NCBI RefSeq assembly: GCF_018141445.1
Contig: NZ_CP058649.1
Coordinates: 1,445,001 to 1,509,000, forward strand
Direction: 5' to 3'
Length of the DNA: 64,000 nt
Origin: Vallitalea pronyensis
GTDB taxonomy: Bacteria; Bacillota; Clostridia; Lachnospirales; Vallitaleaceae
Under the pieces are notes generated by a model. The model had not been told where the DNA came from. It saw only the letters and a list, made by a program, of their open reading frames with translations, and ran no database searches. The translations under genes and the position numbers were made by a program. Positions 43,699-52,583 of this stretch are shown one piece after another (position 1 is the first letter of the stretch; each line of letters begins with the position of its first letter).

Positions 43699-43966
43699 TA
43701 GTAAGCTCCTCTCAAATAATTTTATAATAGATAATGATTAAAAGAGGCAAACCTCTTTTGTTTTGGTCACATAAAAAATAATCTTTTATATGCTAACCAT
43801 AATGTTAATTTCTCCAAAATCAGAGGCAACTATGCATGAAAAAATTACAGCTACACATGCAAGTGATAGATTCGTCTATATCATTTATTGGTATGGATTA
43901 AACCGAATATATAAGGCAAAAAAATCAATACTAATAGTACAGGATTAAAATAAAAGGAGTGGTATT

Positions 43967-44110
43967 ATGCATCTCAGTAATGACACCGGTGTGACAAAAA
44001 GAGACCATTTAAATGAGGTTAAGGAAGTACGACGACAAGTAAATTACTATAAGAATAATGTAGATGCGCAGACCAATCATATCAATGTACCTAAGAATCA
44101 AAAACGATAA
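43967..44110 (+). CDS. Small hydrophilic protein (47 aa), unknown
   Basis: A 47-residue charged protein with one probable helix (RDHLNEVKEVRRQVNYY) and no Cys or hydrophobic segment. It follows AAAAGGAG with a 9-nt gap and is followed by a hairpin with T-rich tail. Both signals favour a real gene. Function unknown. Confidence 0.65.
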   Translation: MHLSNDTGVTKRDHLNEVKEVRRQVNYYKNNVDAQTNHINVPKNQKR

Positions 44111-44148
44111 ATGAAGAGGGTAACATGTCAAAAATGGACAAATAATGA

Positions 44149-44172
44149 AGGGGCTGTAAGTGCCCCTCCAAT
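44149..44172 (+). terminator. Terminator after the 47-aa gene
   Basis: AGGGGC (44149-44154) pairs with GCCCCT (44162-44167), then CCAATTTT. It lies 38 nt after the stop codon. Confidence 0.7.
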
Positions 44173-44236
44173 TTTAAAGCCTTAATACTTAATCTGTTTT
44201 ACCATTTAACTTTGATATAACACGTTAATTTTCTTA

Positions 44237-45094
44237 TTATGCTTTACCAATAAAAAAGATAGCTAAAGTTCCTGGACCCGAATGGGCACCAATGGCACAG
44301 CCCACATCACGAATAATGAATTCTTTGGCACCGTAGGTTGCCTCAATTTTTTCTTTCACCCAAAGAGCAGCCTTAAGGTCATCACCATGACTAATGCCTA
44401 TCACTTGATCGCTAATGCTGCTATCACTTCTTTCGCCAATGATATCAATCATACGACTGAGGGATTTTTTTCGTCCTCTTGCACGTTCAATTGGGATAAG
44501 TTTACCATCATCCACATGAAGAATGGGTTTAATATTAAGCACAGAACCCACCACAGCTGCGGTCTTAGATACACGTCCCCCTCGATAGAGGTATTCCAGG
44601 TTTTCAACGGTAAAAATATGTTCAATATGTTGTTTATAGTAATTAATCTTCTCAATCAATTCATCCTTGGAAGCACCTTTTTCGGCTAATTCAGCAATGA
44701 GATAGACCATGAGACCAAAGCCAAGAGAAGCTGACTTAGAATCGATTACCGTTAAATCATAGTCGGGAAACTCATCTTTAATATCTTGTTCGACAAGTTT
44801 AGCCGTTTGATATGTACCAGACAGTTCTGACGAAAAAGCGATATAGATACAAGGTATACCATCACTCACATACTGACGTAACATTTTATCAATGTTTTCA
44901 TAAGTTACCTGAGCGGTTTTAGTCATACCACCTTCCCGCATATAGGTCATAAGTTCCTTGGGTTGAATATCCACGCTATCTTTATATTCCTTATCGTTCA
45001 TAAAAACGACAATGGGTAAGACATCTATATTGTATTGTTCTATAATATTTTGCGGTAAATCACAAGCACTATCGGTAATAATTTTCACATTCAT
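44237..45094 (-). CDS. DegV family fatty-acid-binding protein
   Basis: A 285-residue DegV protein. Its front KIITDSACDLPQNII and the segment FSSELSGTYQTAKL are the two Ser-containing loops that bind the fatty-acid carboxylate in this family; the second domain has YLYRGGRVSKTAAVVGSVL. The role in Firmicutes is to hand fatty acids to the FakA kinase for phospholipid synthesis; which FakB type this is cannot be told. The ATG at 45094 is chosen because the preceding GTG at 45103 is part of the AAGGAGTG ribosome site. Single gene. Confidence 0.92.
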   Translation of the reverse strand: MNVKIITDSACDLPQNIIEQYNIDVLPIVVFMNDKEYKDSVDIQPKELMTYMREGGMTKTAQVTYENIDKMLRQYVSDGIPCIYIAFSSELSGTYQTAKLVEQDIKDEFPDYDLTVIDSKSASLGFGLMVYLIAELAEKGASKDELIEKINYYKQHIEHIFTVENLEYLYRGGRVSKTAAVVGSVLNIKPILHVDDGKLIPIERARGRKKSLSRMIDIIGERSDSSISDQVIGISHGDDLKAALWVKEKIEATYGAKEFIIRDVGCAIGAHSGPGTLAIFFIGKA

Positions 45095-45237
45095 TCTTAT
45101 CACTCCTTGGGATATTTTTATAAAACAAACTTTTGTAAAGATAATCTTCTTCCTTCATTGTACACTATCTGCCAGCGTTTGACCATGTCTTTATGAAAAT
45201 ATGTTAGCATGAGTAACTTGACAATCCTCCCTGATCG

Positions 45238-45657
45238 CTACTGTGTTTTGATGGTTGATACAATGTATTTCATATTCTTTTCTTTTATTAGGTCCTCAAC
45301 GTCTGTAAAAGCCGTGTTGTATGCACCATTATCCATAAGATTCACAATGGTTTTGTCCTTGTTTAGTTGAGCCAGTGCTTCAGATAATTTATCTTGTGTT
45401 ATAGCCGTTTCATTAAGCGTAATGTCATCATCTTTTATAACAATGTTGACATATTGACTGTTAGATGTTTTTTTGGAGTCATCATCGGAAGGACTGTGGA
45501 TGGACTCTGTGGAGTTAGAAGCGTTATTGAGATCATACTTGAAATTAAACCAATCAAATCCAAAGTTGTCAGCCCCTAGAACTACCAATAATCCGAGTAT
45601 AATAAGCGTAATCAATAAACGAGGTCCTTTACGAGGTTTACGACGGTATCTTGACAT
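45238..45657 (-). CDS. Single-pass membrane protein with ExbD/TolR-like outer domain
   Basis: A 139-residue protein. A basic N-terminus (MSRYRRKPRKGPR) is followed by one membrane helix, LLITLIILGLLVVLGA, and a short acidic linker. Residues about 68-139 resemble the ExbD/TolR periplasmic domain: VNIVIKDDDITLNETAI, then KTIVNLMDNGAYNTAFTDVE and a last strand. It is the third gene in a row with an ExbB-like and another ExbD-like protein, which supports this reading. The membrane helix lacks the Asp used for proton flow in true ExbD, so it may be an accessory. Confidence 0.7.
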   Translation of the reverse strand: MSRYRRKPRKGPRLLITLIILGLLVVLGADNFGFDWFNFKYDLNNASNSTESIHSPSDDDSKKTSNSQYVNIVIKDDDITLNETAITQDKLSEALAQLNKDKTIVNLMDNGAYNTAFTDVEDLIKEKNMKYIVSTIKTQ

Positions 45658-45708
45658 GTTTCCTCATCCTTTCTTGCGTAAGATTTCTTATCTTTAGGAA
45701 GTTTTTAC

Positions 45709-46470
45709 TTAATCAGCTTCAGAAGTGGTCATTTTAGGTGATTTATATTTGGTCTTAAACATTTTATCCGCGCCATATTTGGCTTCAATTTCTTTGATTG
45801 CATCCCATACCAGATTATAAGCGTAGCGGTATACATTGCCTTCTTCACTTAATGTCATCAGCACAAAGGTATAACCACCTTCACGGTTTTCTAGAACTTT
45901 TTCTATGCTTTCTTTTATTTGTTCCATTTTAAGGTGCTTCCGGTCATCATTGGATACATCATCAAAAGTAATGTAAATACCAGTACGTTCATCATTAATG
46001 GAGAGTTGATTGTTTGAAGTTTGTAAGGTTATGTCTACAAAAAAGTAGCGCTTGGATAGCGTATCATACTTATATAGTTGTTCATAAACAGACGCTTCAT
46101 CTAAAAATTTATCAATGGTTTTTGTGTTGGCTATTTTTTTAAGCGGCTGACGACCAAACCATTTGGTCAGTTGATGGGTAATAGCTGTAAGGGTCTCTTT
46201 TTCAACAGTCATAGCCGACTGCAAGTCATCCAATGATGCTTCTAGAGCTGCTATTTTTACCTGTGAATGCTCTAGTTCATCTTGGAGTTTTTTTATCTCA
46301 TTATCTTTCTCATCTAACTGAAGGCGTAGACTCTGACTGGTTTCAGTCTCATTTTCCAGTTGGGCTTCTGTCTCTGAACTGGCGGCATTCACATTTAACA
46401 TAAAAGCAAAGAGTAGAATAAGTACCACATCCAATAATGGTGTCAGATCAAGAAATGTTCTTTGCTTCAT
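45709..46470 (-). CDS. ExbD/TolR/MotB-like stator partner with coiled coil
   Basis: A 253-residue protein. The N-terminal MKQRTFLDLTPLLDVVLILLF is the classical ExbD/TolR start, with the Asp in 'LLDVV' at the ion-carrying position. It leads into a coiled coil of about 70 residues (LQLDEKDNEIKKLQDELEH onward). A folded outer domain of about 140 residues follows, unlike OmpA and not recognised by me. The start at 46470 overlaps the ExbB-like gene by 23 nt, indicating coupled synthesis. It probably forms an ion-driven motor with the ExbB-like channel. Confidence 0.8.
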   Translation of the reverse strand: MKQRTFLDLTPLLDVVLILLFAFMLNVNAASSETEAQLENETETSQSLRLQLDEKDNEIKKLQDELEHSQVKIAALEASLDDLQSAMTVEKETLTAITHQLTKWFGRQPLKKIANTKTIDKFLDEASVYEQLYKYDTLSKRYFFVDITLQTSNNQLSINDERTGIYITFDDVSNDDRKHLKMEQIKESIEKVLENREGGYTFVLMTLSEEGNVYRYAYNLVWDAIKEIEAKYGADKMFKTKYKSPKMTTSEAD

Positions 46471-46984
46471 CTGCATCACCCTTACTTGTATATTGGTCGA
46501 TTCGATTAATGAGAAGGTTAAAGCTATCATCATTAAGTGCTATTTTAGGATAGATGGTACCGTCAATTGCTTTGAAGACAATGGCACATACAAGCCCCCA
46601 AAAAGTCGAAGTCAGAGCTGTTGTGAAATTAAACATAATACTGTCATTGGAAAGGGATGCCAGTCTTAGGAGTGAAATAATGGTCCCAAGTATGCCCATA
46701 AGTGGAAACATATTTGTTATGGAAGCGAAACGGTGATACTGTTTTGTTTCACTTTCCTTTAGTTTGCGTAATTTATGCAAATCTAATTCAGATTTATTGG
46801 ATGGATGAATCATGAGTATAATTTGTTGTATAGGTACATATATGGTTGGTTTCAAACCATGCTCCAGTAACGCCGTGGTATGCTTTAATTTTGGCAAGCA
46901 ATAAAAACCATTACCTAAAGCCAGTAATAGGATTAAACCGTCATATCCTAGTAGATTCTTAAAAATCGTGATGAAAAACTGCAT
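46448..46984 (-). CDS. MotA/TolQ/ExbB family ion channel protein
   Basis: A 178-residue protein with a membrane segment near residues 13-33, a cytosolic middle region with KLRKLKESETKQYHR, and two further membrane helices at FPLMGILGTIISLLRLASL and FTTALTSTFWGLVCAIVFKA. The latter pair carries the family signatures (GLLGT-like 'GILGTI' and T-A-L-x-T-T-xx-GL-like 'TALTSTFWGL'). This is the five- or four-subunit channel that couples ion flow to an ExbD-like stalk. First gene of a three-gene reverse-strand operon. It is shorter than MotA and fits the TolQ/ExbB class. Confidence 0.82.
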   Translation of the reverse strand: MQFFITIFKNLLGYDGLILLLALGNGFYCLPKLKHTTALLEHGLKPTIYVPIQQIILMIHPSNKSELDLHKLRKLKESETKQYHRFASITNMFPLMGILGTIISLLRLASLSNDSIMFNFTTALTSTFWGLVCAIVFKAIDGTIYPKIALNDDSFNLLINRIDQYTSKGDADEAKNIS

Positions 46985-47223
46985 AGGCTACCCCCTCTAG
47001 TGCTGTATATTGGTAAGCAAATGTTACATATTTATCTAAATTATACCATAAAATCATTGGGGATTGATTATTTTTTGACCATAAAAGAAAACAATTCTAG
47101 ACATTAAGCATAGAGTGTAGTAAAGTATCAATGAAAAGGAAATAATAACAAGACTGTTATGTAAACATGTGTGATCTAATTTATGCGTGTAAAACTTGTC
47201 ATAACAGCTCATAGAAAAAAGGA

Positions 47224-47360
47224 GATGGTAGTATGGATTCAGGACCTGGGAGTAGTAGTCATATAATAAGCATATTTCTACCATCCCGTAAGAAAAAGTA
47301 TTAAACAATGTAACTTCTTTTATGTTGGTATCTTTTTGATGCGTAAATATGGTAGAAATA
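47224..47360 (+). promoter_or_regulatory. mgtE leader with two mutually exclusive stems
   Basis: CTACCATC (47278-47285) can pair with GATGGTAG (47224-47231), which is next to the ribosome site of a 23-codon ORF. The overlapping TATTTCTACCAT (47273-47284) can instead pair with ATGGTAGAAATA (47349-47360), a perfect 12-bp stem just before the mgtE ribosome site. The two stems share a strand, so only one can form. I do not see the M-box consensus. The region 46985-47223 is otherwise without recognisable genes. Confidence 0.5.
47233..47304 (+). CDS. Possible 23-aa leader peptide upstream of mgtE
   Basis: ATG at 47233, 8 nt after an AAAAAAGGAG ribosome site, opens a 23-codon frame reading MDSGPGSSSHIISIFLPSRK then three more residues and TAA. 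The codons overlap the shared strand of the two alternative stems, so ribosome movement on it would decide which stem forms. A short real protein is the alternative. Confidence 0.45.
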   Translation: MDSGPGSSSHIISIFLPSRKKKY

Positions 47361-47381
47361 CATAAAGGGAGGCTGAAAACA

Positions 47382-48710
47382 ATGGATATTAAAACATTAC
47401 AAGATTTATTGGACACTCGTCGATTTTCCGAGATTAGAAATCAACTTTCAGATATGCAAGAAGCAGATATTGCAGAATTATTAGAAGATCTTCGTATAAG
47501 AGAGTCGCTGTTGGTATTTCGACTATTACCTAAGGAGATTGCTGCAGAAGTTTTTTCATTTTTAGACGTGGATCGACAGTCCAAATTATCGTCACTGGTC
47601 AGTGATCAAGAGTTAATTGAACTCATGGATGAACTTAATTTCGATGATAAAATTGACTTAATAGAAGAAGTACCTGCTAACGTGGTAAAACGTATTTTAC
47701 AACACTCAAACGACACCGAGCGAACACTCATCAATCAATTCCTTAACTATCCAGATGACTCCGCTGGTAGTCTAATGACCATCGAGTTTGTCGGGTTAAA
47801 AAAAGAGATGACCGTCAGTAAGGCCATGGCAACAATTAGACAAACCGGTGTGGATAAAGAAACCATTTATACCAGTTATGTCACAGGACATAAACGGACT
47901 CTAGAAGGTATTATATCCCTAAAAGACTTAGTGCTTAGTGATACAGAAGCTATCATTGGGGATATTATGGAAACAGATGTTATCTTTGTAAATACCCATG
48001 ATGACCAAGAATATATTGCAGAAGTATTTAAAAAATATGATTTTTTATCCCTACCTGTCGTAGACAATGAAAACCGTCTAGTGGGTATCATCACCATTGA
48101 TGATATCGTGGATGTTATTGAAGAAGAAACAACAGAGGATTTTCAACGTATGGCTGCCATCGAACCAACAGAGATTGATTATCTTGAAGCATCTACAACG
48201 GTTTTGGCTAAGAAGCGTCTACCCTGGTTGGTTATCTTGATGTTCTCGGCTTATTTAACCGAAATGGTCATGAACGGCAATAATCATTTAATTGTCCAAT
48301 TTGCTTTAGCTATCTATACACCTATGCTCATGTCAACAGGTGGTAACGCAGGTGCACAATCAGCTACATTGGTCATTCGTAGCATCACATTAGGGGATAT
48401 CAAATTTAAAGATTTCTTTCAAGTGTTATGGAAAGAAATACGTGTAGGGCTTATGGTGGGAGCTACTTTAGGTGTTCTTAACTGTATTCGGATTTTTATA
48501 ACTAATGGTGATATCTATCGAGCTGTTATGGTCGGTTTAACGTTAATTTGTACCACAACTTTTGCAGCTATTATCGGCGGTACATTACCAATAGTTGCTA
48601 AAAAATTAAAGCTTGACCCAGCCATTATGGCAAGTCCGTTAATCACCACCATCGTGGATGTAACAACATTACTAATATTTTTCCGTATAGCTACCTTAAT
48701 TTTGGCATAG
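47382..48710 (+). CDS. mgtE: Magnesium transporter MgtE
   Basis: A 442-residue Mg2+ channel of the inner membrane. The N-terminal superhelical domain is about residues 1-125. Two CBS domains (about 130-250) contain YPDDSAGSLMTIEFVGL and the DFLSLPVVDNENRLVGIITIDD block. A plug helix follows, and then five membrane helices with the pore signature in STGGNAGAQSATLVIRSI. The length matches the family. CBS and N domains close the pore when Mg2+ is high. The start at 47382 follows AAAGGGAGG; an ATG at 47349 is not preceded by a site. Expression is probably leader-controlled. Confidence 0.95.
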   Translation: MDIKTLQDLLDTRRFSEIRNQLSDMQEADIAELLEDLRIRESLLVFRLLPKEIAAEVFSFLDVDRQSKLSSLVSDQELIELMDELNFDDKIDLIEEVPANVVKRILQHSNDTERTLINQFLNYPDDSAGSLMTIEFVGLKKEMTVSKAMATIRQTGVDKETIYTSYVTGHKRTLEGIISLKDLVLSDTEAIIGDIMETDVIFVNTHDDQEYIAEVFKKYDFLSLPVVDNENRLVGIITIDDIVDVIEEETTEDFQRMAAIEPTEIDYLEASTTVLAKKRLPWLVILMFSAYLTEMVMNGNNHLIVQFALAIYTPMLMSTGGNAGAQSATLVIRSITLGDIKFKDFFQVLWKEIRVGLMVGATLGVLNCIRIFITNGDIYRAVMVGLTLICTTTFAAIIGGTLPIVAKKLKLDPAIMASPLITTIVDVTTLLIFFRIATLILA

Positions 48711-48910
48711 AAATATTTGATTATAAAAGTTAACTGTGATACAATAACTTGGATAATAAGTCAAAAAAGGGAATTTTACCTAGTATTATAGAGAATTATT
48801 TCATTAAATGATAATAAAACATGACACATGACATGACAAGAAAAGTATGTCCAACATGCTTATTCTATACCATAAATAAAGGAACAATATGCTTATGAGG
48901 AGGAAAACAT

Positions 48911-49762
48911 ATGTTAGTAACAGGAAAAGAAATATTACAAAAAGCTCATGAAGAAGGATACGCTGTAGGTGCTTTTAATACAAGTAATCTTGAAATGACT
49001 CGAGCAATTATTGAGGCAGCAGAGGAAGAAAAATCACCCGTTATTATTCAAACAAGCCAAAGTGCAATTACGTATGCGGGTAGTGAAGAAATCGCTATGA
49101 TTGTAAGACAATTAGCTGAAAAAGCTTCTGTACCTGTGGCTTTACACCTTGACCATGGTACCGATTGGGATGTTGTGATGAAATGCCTTAGAGATGGATG
49201 GACATCTGTGATGTTTGATGGTTCAAAATATGAATTTGAACAAAACATTGACATCACCAAGCAAGTCATCGCCATTGCTCATCCTATGGGCGTTACGGTT
49301 GAAGCAGAGCTAGGTAAAATCGGTGGTGTTGAAGATCATGTAAAAGTAGATGCAAAAGATGCTACCATGACAGATCCAGCAGAAGCAGTAGAATTCGTGG
49401 AAAAAACAGGCGTTGATTATCTGGCTATTGCTATTGGAACAGCTCACGGCGTTTATAAAGGTGACCCGGAACTTGACTTTGATCGTCTAAAAGATATTAA
49501 GTCTCGTTTAAACATGCCAATCGTATTACACGGTGCATCCGGTGTAGCTGAAGAAGATATTAAGAAAGCTGTTTCATTAGGCGTTAACAAAATCAATATT
49601 GATACGGACCTGCGCCAAGCTTTCCAAAGAGCTATGCACAAGGTGGTAAAAGAAAAACCAGATGTTTATGATCCAAGAAAAATGTTACAACCAACGTCAG
49701 AGGCTGTTAAAGAAGTTGTAAAAACCAAAATTCGTATGTTCGGTAGTAATGACCGTGTATAA
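48911..49762 (+). CDS. fba: Class II fructose-1,6-bisphosphate aldolase
   Basis: A 283-residue zinc aldolase that splits fructose-1,6-bisphosphate to glyceraldehyde-3-phosphate and dihydroxyacetone phosphate in glycolysis and the reverse in gluconeogenesis. Motifs: the catalytic and zinc-binding LHLDHGTDWD, MFDGSKYEFEQN, EAELGKIGG, IGTAHGVYKGDPELDF and the phosphate-binding LHGASGV and NINIDTDLRQAF. Length is right for the FbaA/GatY group. A tagatose-bisphosphate role is less likely because no tagatose genes are nearby. The start follows GAGGAGG. It is probably single. Confidence 0.93.
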   Translation: MLVTGKEILQKAHEEGYAVGAFNTSNLEMTRAIIEAAEEEKSPVIIQTSQSAITYAGSEEIAMIVRQLAEKASVPVALHLDHGTDWDVVMKCLRDGWTSVMFDGSKYEFEQNIDITKQVIAIAHPMGVTVEAELGKIGGVEDHVKVDAKDATMTDPAEAVEFVEKTGVDYLAIAIGTAHGVYKGDPELDFDRLKDIKSRLNMPIVLHGASGVAEEDIKKAVSLGVNKINIDTDLRQAFQRAMHKVVKEKPDVYDPRKMLQPTSEAVKEVVKTKIRMFGSNDRV

Positions 49763-50378
49763 TGCTTCTATTTATGGGTAGCATATAAGAGAACCACGAT
49801 GAATAGATAAGTAAGGGGCTGTTGTATGAAAAGCATCCTGGACATGATGAAAGGATAATGAAAATGTCACACAAGTGTTATCCAAAAACTTACTAAACAA
49901 GATGTTTTTCATGCAATAGTCCCTTCTATTATAAGTAAATAGAAAAAGATATACATAAATCTACAATTCAATTCAGAAAATCATTGAATTCTTTTACCTG
50001 CTGTGATACATTTATAAGTGAGAGAATTCTCAAACCATTAGGTCCATTCATTATAGCATATCCTAATTGTATTCGTGAGACTTATCATTAATATTCCCAA
50101 TATAAAAAATTTTGTTTTTTATTTTTGTAGGATTAAATCATATTATTAGAGTACTAGCAGCTTATTCTATAATGCGTAGGTGTGCACTATTGAATGAAGA
50201 TGCTTACTAATAATTGAAATGCATATGACGTATATTCCTTTAATAAAGGATGAAACCTGATAGATATATTCAAGGGAATAGGACTACTTGCCTGATAGAA
50301 TGATTTCTACGAGGTGATAGGCTAAATTACATTAGCCAGATGAAGGGGAAAAAAGAAAACGGAAGGGGTGCTCGTAAT
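49763..50378. other. Long spacer between fba and rho
   Basis: About 615 nt. The first part holds the palindromic element at 49813-49925. The rest is AT-rich and carries a weak inverted pair of GAATTC-containing segments near 49985-50030. An ATG at 50340 opens a frame into rho but has no ribosome site. No RNA gene or riboswitch was recognised. The rho promoter and leader should lie here. Confidence 0.45.
49813..49925. repeat. Palindromic element between fba and rho (family D)
   Basis: The left arm AAGGGGCTGTTGTATGAAAA (from 49813) is an imperfect complement of the right arm ending ATGCAATAGTCCCTT at 49925. Inside, GGATAA pairs with TTATCC. It folds into a long stem of about 113 nt with no T-run. 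Confidence 0.6.
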
Positions 50379-52037
50379 ATGAGTACAGATTTCAAGAAGA
50401 TGAAGTTGGCTGAGCTTAGACAGTTAGGAAAAGAAATAGGCATTCGTAGTATAACGACTTTCAAGAAAGCAGAGCTTGTACAGATTCTGACAGAAATAGA
50501 AGCAAAGAAACAAGAAAAACAAGAGACAGAGACTGTTGTAGTAGAGGAAAAAAATAAGCAGCAAGACGAAAAGCCTCAATCAAAGGTTGTCCAGGCCAAA
50601 CCAAAAGAAGTAAAAACCAAAAAGGTTCATGTATCAAATACCAAAGAAGTAAAGCCACAAGTGAAACAAGAAAGCTATAAGCAAAAAGCTGAGAACAAAA
50701 CAAGTGTAGAGAAAAAGCAACCCACCCAACAGAAATTTGTGAATAAAAAGGTAGAGGGAGTTGCTGAGAAGAAAACAGAAGACAAGAAAAAAGTGGAATA
50801 CAATCGTGTGGACGATAAAAAACGCGCAGAAGAGCCGGAAAAAAGAGAAGTTGTACGTGAACGACCAGCTAAAACGGTACCATCTGACTTTCAAGACCTT
50901 AATAGTGGTGAAATAGCCTACGGTGTTTTAGAGGTGCTTCCTGATGGGTTTGGATTCATTCGTTGTGAAAATTACTTACCTGGTGAAGATGACGTTTATG
51001 TATCCCCATCACAAATTAGAAGGTTTAACTTAAAAACAGGTGATTTAATCATTGGTAACATTCGTGTGCCTAAAGAAAATGAGAAATTTAGGGCACTACT
51101 CTATGTGCAGTCCGTTAATGGTGATTCGCCAGCTAATGCAGCTAGAAGACCTAATTTTGAAGACCTTACACCGATATTTCCAAATGAAAGAGTGCGTCTA
51201 GAAACCATTTCTTCCCAATATTCAACAAGACTGATTGATTTCGTAGCCCCTATAGGAAAAGGTCAAAGGGGTATGATTGTTGCGCCACCAAAAGCAGGTA
51301 AAACAACCTTACTTAAAAAAATAGCCAATGCCATTACGGAAAATCAGCCCAATGCCCATCTGATTGTCTTATTAATTGATGAACGGCCAGAAGAGGTAAC
51401 CGATATTCGACGTTCAATACATGGTGAAAATGTAGAAGTTATCTATTCCACATTTGATGAATTACCAGATCATCATAAACGTGTTTCAGAAATGGTCCTT
51501 GCAAGAGCTAAGCGTATGGTAGAACAGAAGAAAGATTTATTTATTTTATTAGATAGTATTACACGATTAGCACGTGCATACAACTTAACCATTCCACCAA
51601 GTGGCAGAACCTTATCAGGAGGTCTTGATCCGGCAGCACTTCATATGCCTAAGAAATTCTTTGGTGCAGCACGAAACATCGAAGAAGGCGGCAGCCTTAC
51701 CATCCTAGCAACGGCTCTTGTTGAGACAGGAAGTAAGATGGATGAAGTTATCTTTGAGGAATTCAAAGGTACAGGTAACATGGAATTAGTGCTGGATAGA
51801 AAATTATCTGAAAAACGTATATTCCCAGCAATCGATATTGCTAAATCAGGTACCAGAAGAGAAGACTTACTCTACACAAGAGAAGAAATGGATGCCATCT
51901 ATCGCTTACGAAAAGCAAGCAGTAACATGCGCTCAGATGAAGTCATTGAGAGTATTTTACGTGTATTTGTTAAGTCCAATAACAATGGGGAATTCTTTAA
52001 AACCATTAATAGCAATTTATTAGAGAAATACCGCTAG
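50379..52037 (+). CDS. rho: Transcription termination factor Rho
   Basis: A 552-residue hexameric RNA-dependent ATPase that ends transcription. The N-terminal Rho_N helices ([17 protein letters not shown]) are followed by about 130 residues of Lys/Glu/Gln-rich low-complexity sequence not found in E. coli Rho. The RNA-binding OB domain has [19 protein letters not shown]. The ATPase has Walker [16 protein letters not shown], the Walker B region [16 protein letters not shown], and the Q- and R-loop segments. The insert is seen in other Clostridia and Actinobacteria and may form condensates or bind RNA; inference. The ATG at 50379 follows GGAAGGGG; an upstream ATG at 50340 lacks a site. Confidence 0.96.
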   Translation: MSTDFKKMKLAELRQLGKEIGIRSITTFKKAELVQILTEIEAKKQEKQETETVVVEEKNKQQDEKPQSKVVQAKPKEVKTKKVHVSNTKEVKPQVKQESYKQKAENKTSVEKKQPTQQKFVNKKVEGVAEKKTEDKKKVEYNRVDDKKRAEEPEKREVVRERPAKTVPSDFQDLNSGEIAYGVLEVLPDGFGFIRCENYLPGEDDVYVSPSQIRRFNLKTGDLIIGNIRVPKENEKFRALLYVQSVNGDSPANAARRPNFEDLTPIFPNERVRLETISSQYSTRLIDFVAPIGKGQRGMIVAPPKAGKTTLLKKIANAITENQPNAHLIVLLIDERPEEVTDIRRSIHGENVEVIYSTFDELPDHHKRVSEMVLARAKRMVEQKKDLFILLDSITRLARAYNLTIPPSGRTLSGGLDPAALHMPKKFFGAARNIEEGGSLTILATALVETGSKMDEVIFEEFKGTGNMELVLDRKLSEKRIFPAIDIAKSGTRREDLLYTREEMDAIYRLRKASSNMRSDEVIESILRVFVKSNNNGEFFKTINSNLLEKYR

Positions 52038-52183
52038 AGATTAATAACGGTATGCAGTCAATATATGTAAACCCGTATACATAGGGATAGAAAAGGTTTA
52101 TGTAAAGATGATATGAATTGGAAGTTGGAAGTATAACATATAAAGGCAAATTGCGTCAATCTATAAAAAAGCCTTGAAAAGTA

Positions 52184-52212
52184 TTGCATACTGTATTATC
52201 ATATGATATAAT
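52184..52212 (+). promoter_or_regulatory. Sigma-A promoter of rpmE
   Basis: TTGCAT (52184-52189), exactly 17 bp, then TATAAT (52207-52212). It is about 77 nt before the rpmE start and after the rho stop, so rpmE can be transcribed on its own. Confidence 0.82.
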
Positions 52213-52288
52213 ATAAAAGCTGTTTAGAGATATAAGATCGGCAATAGCCGGCATATAATATTAAAGGCTGTTGAAAGAGGTGAAACAA

Positions 52289-52501
52289 ATGAGAGAAGGC
52301 ATTCATCCAAAATACCATGAAGCTTCAGTGAAATGTAACTGCGGAAACGAGTTTGTTACAGGTTCTACAGATGAGAACATCCATGTTGAAATTTGTTCAA
52401 AATGTCATCCATTCTATACTGGAACTCAAAAAGCAGTAGCTGCACGTGGACGTATTGATAAATTCAACCGTAAATACGGTATTGAACAAGAAAATAATTA
52501 A
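52289..52501 (+). CDS. rpmE: 50S ribosomal protein L31, zinc-binding form
   Basis: A 70-residue large-subunit ribosomal protein starting [19 protein letters not shown]. Four Cys in the CxC...CxxC pattern (Cys16, Cys18, Cys36, Cys39) bind zinc, identifying the C+ paralogue that is replaced by a Cys-free one under zinc limitation in many bacteria. No C- paralogue is in this window. The start follows AGAGGTG. It is placed after rho, as in many Clostridia. A strong terminator follows. Confidence 0.96.
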   Translation: MREGIHPKYHEASVKCNCGNEFVTGSTDENIHVEICSKCHPFYTGTQKAVAARGRIDKFNRKYGIEQENN

Positions 52502-52505
52502 TCAT

Positions 52506-52533
52506 AAGTTGAGGATTTTCCTCAACTTTTTGT
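52506..52533 (+). terminator. Terminator of rpmE
   Basis: A 9-bp stem with AAGTTGAGG and CCTCAACTT, a short loop and five T, beginning 5 nt after the stop codon. Confidence 0.92.
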
Positions 52534-52583
52534 TTATCTATAACAATAATATTATAAAAATATGTGAAGATGGAAGTGGTCAT

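Noticed and set aside
45709..46984. Zorya-type defence (ZorA/ZorB)
   Set aside because: The channel protein lacks the long ZorA tail and the partner lacks an OmpA domain. No helicase or nuclease gene is adjacent.
46985..47232. M-box Mg2+ riboswitch before mgtE
   Set aside because: The conserved M-box helices and loop sequences could not be recognised by eye. A covariance-model scan would decide.
47054..47416. Reverse-strand ORF of 120 codons before mgtE
   Set aside because: It runs over the mgtE start and leader, has no ribosome site and an AT-driven composition. It is a shadow.
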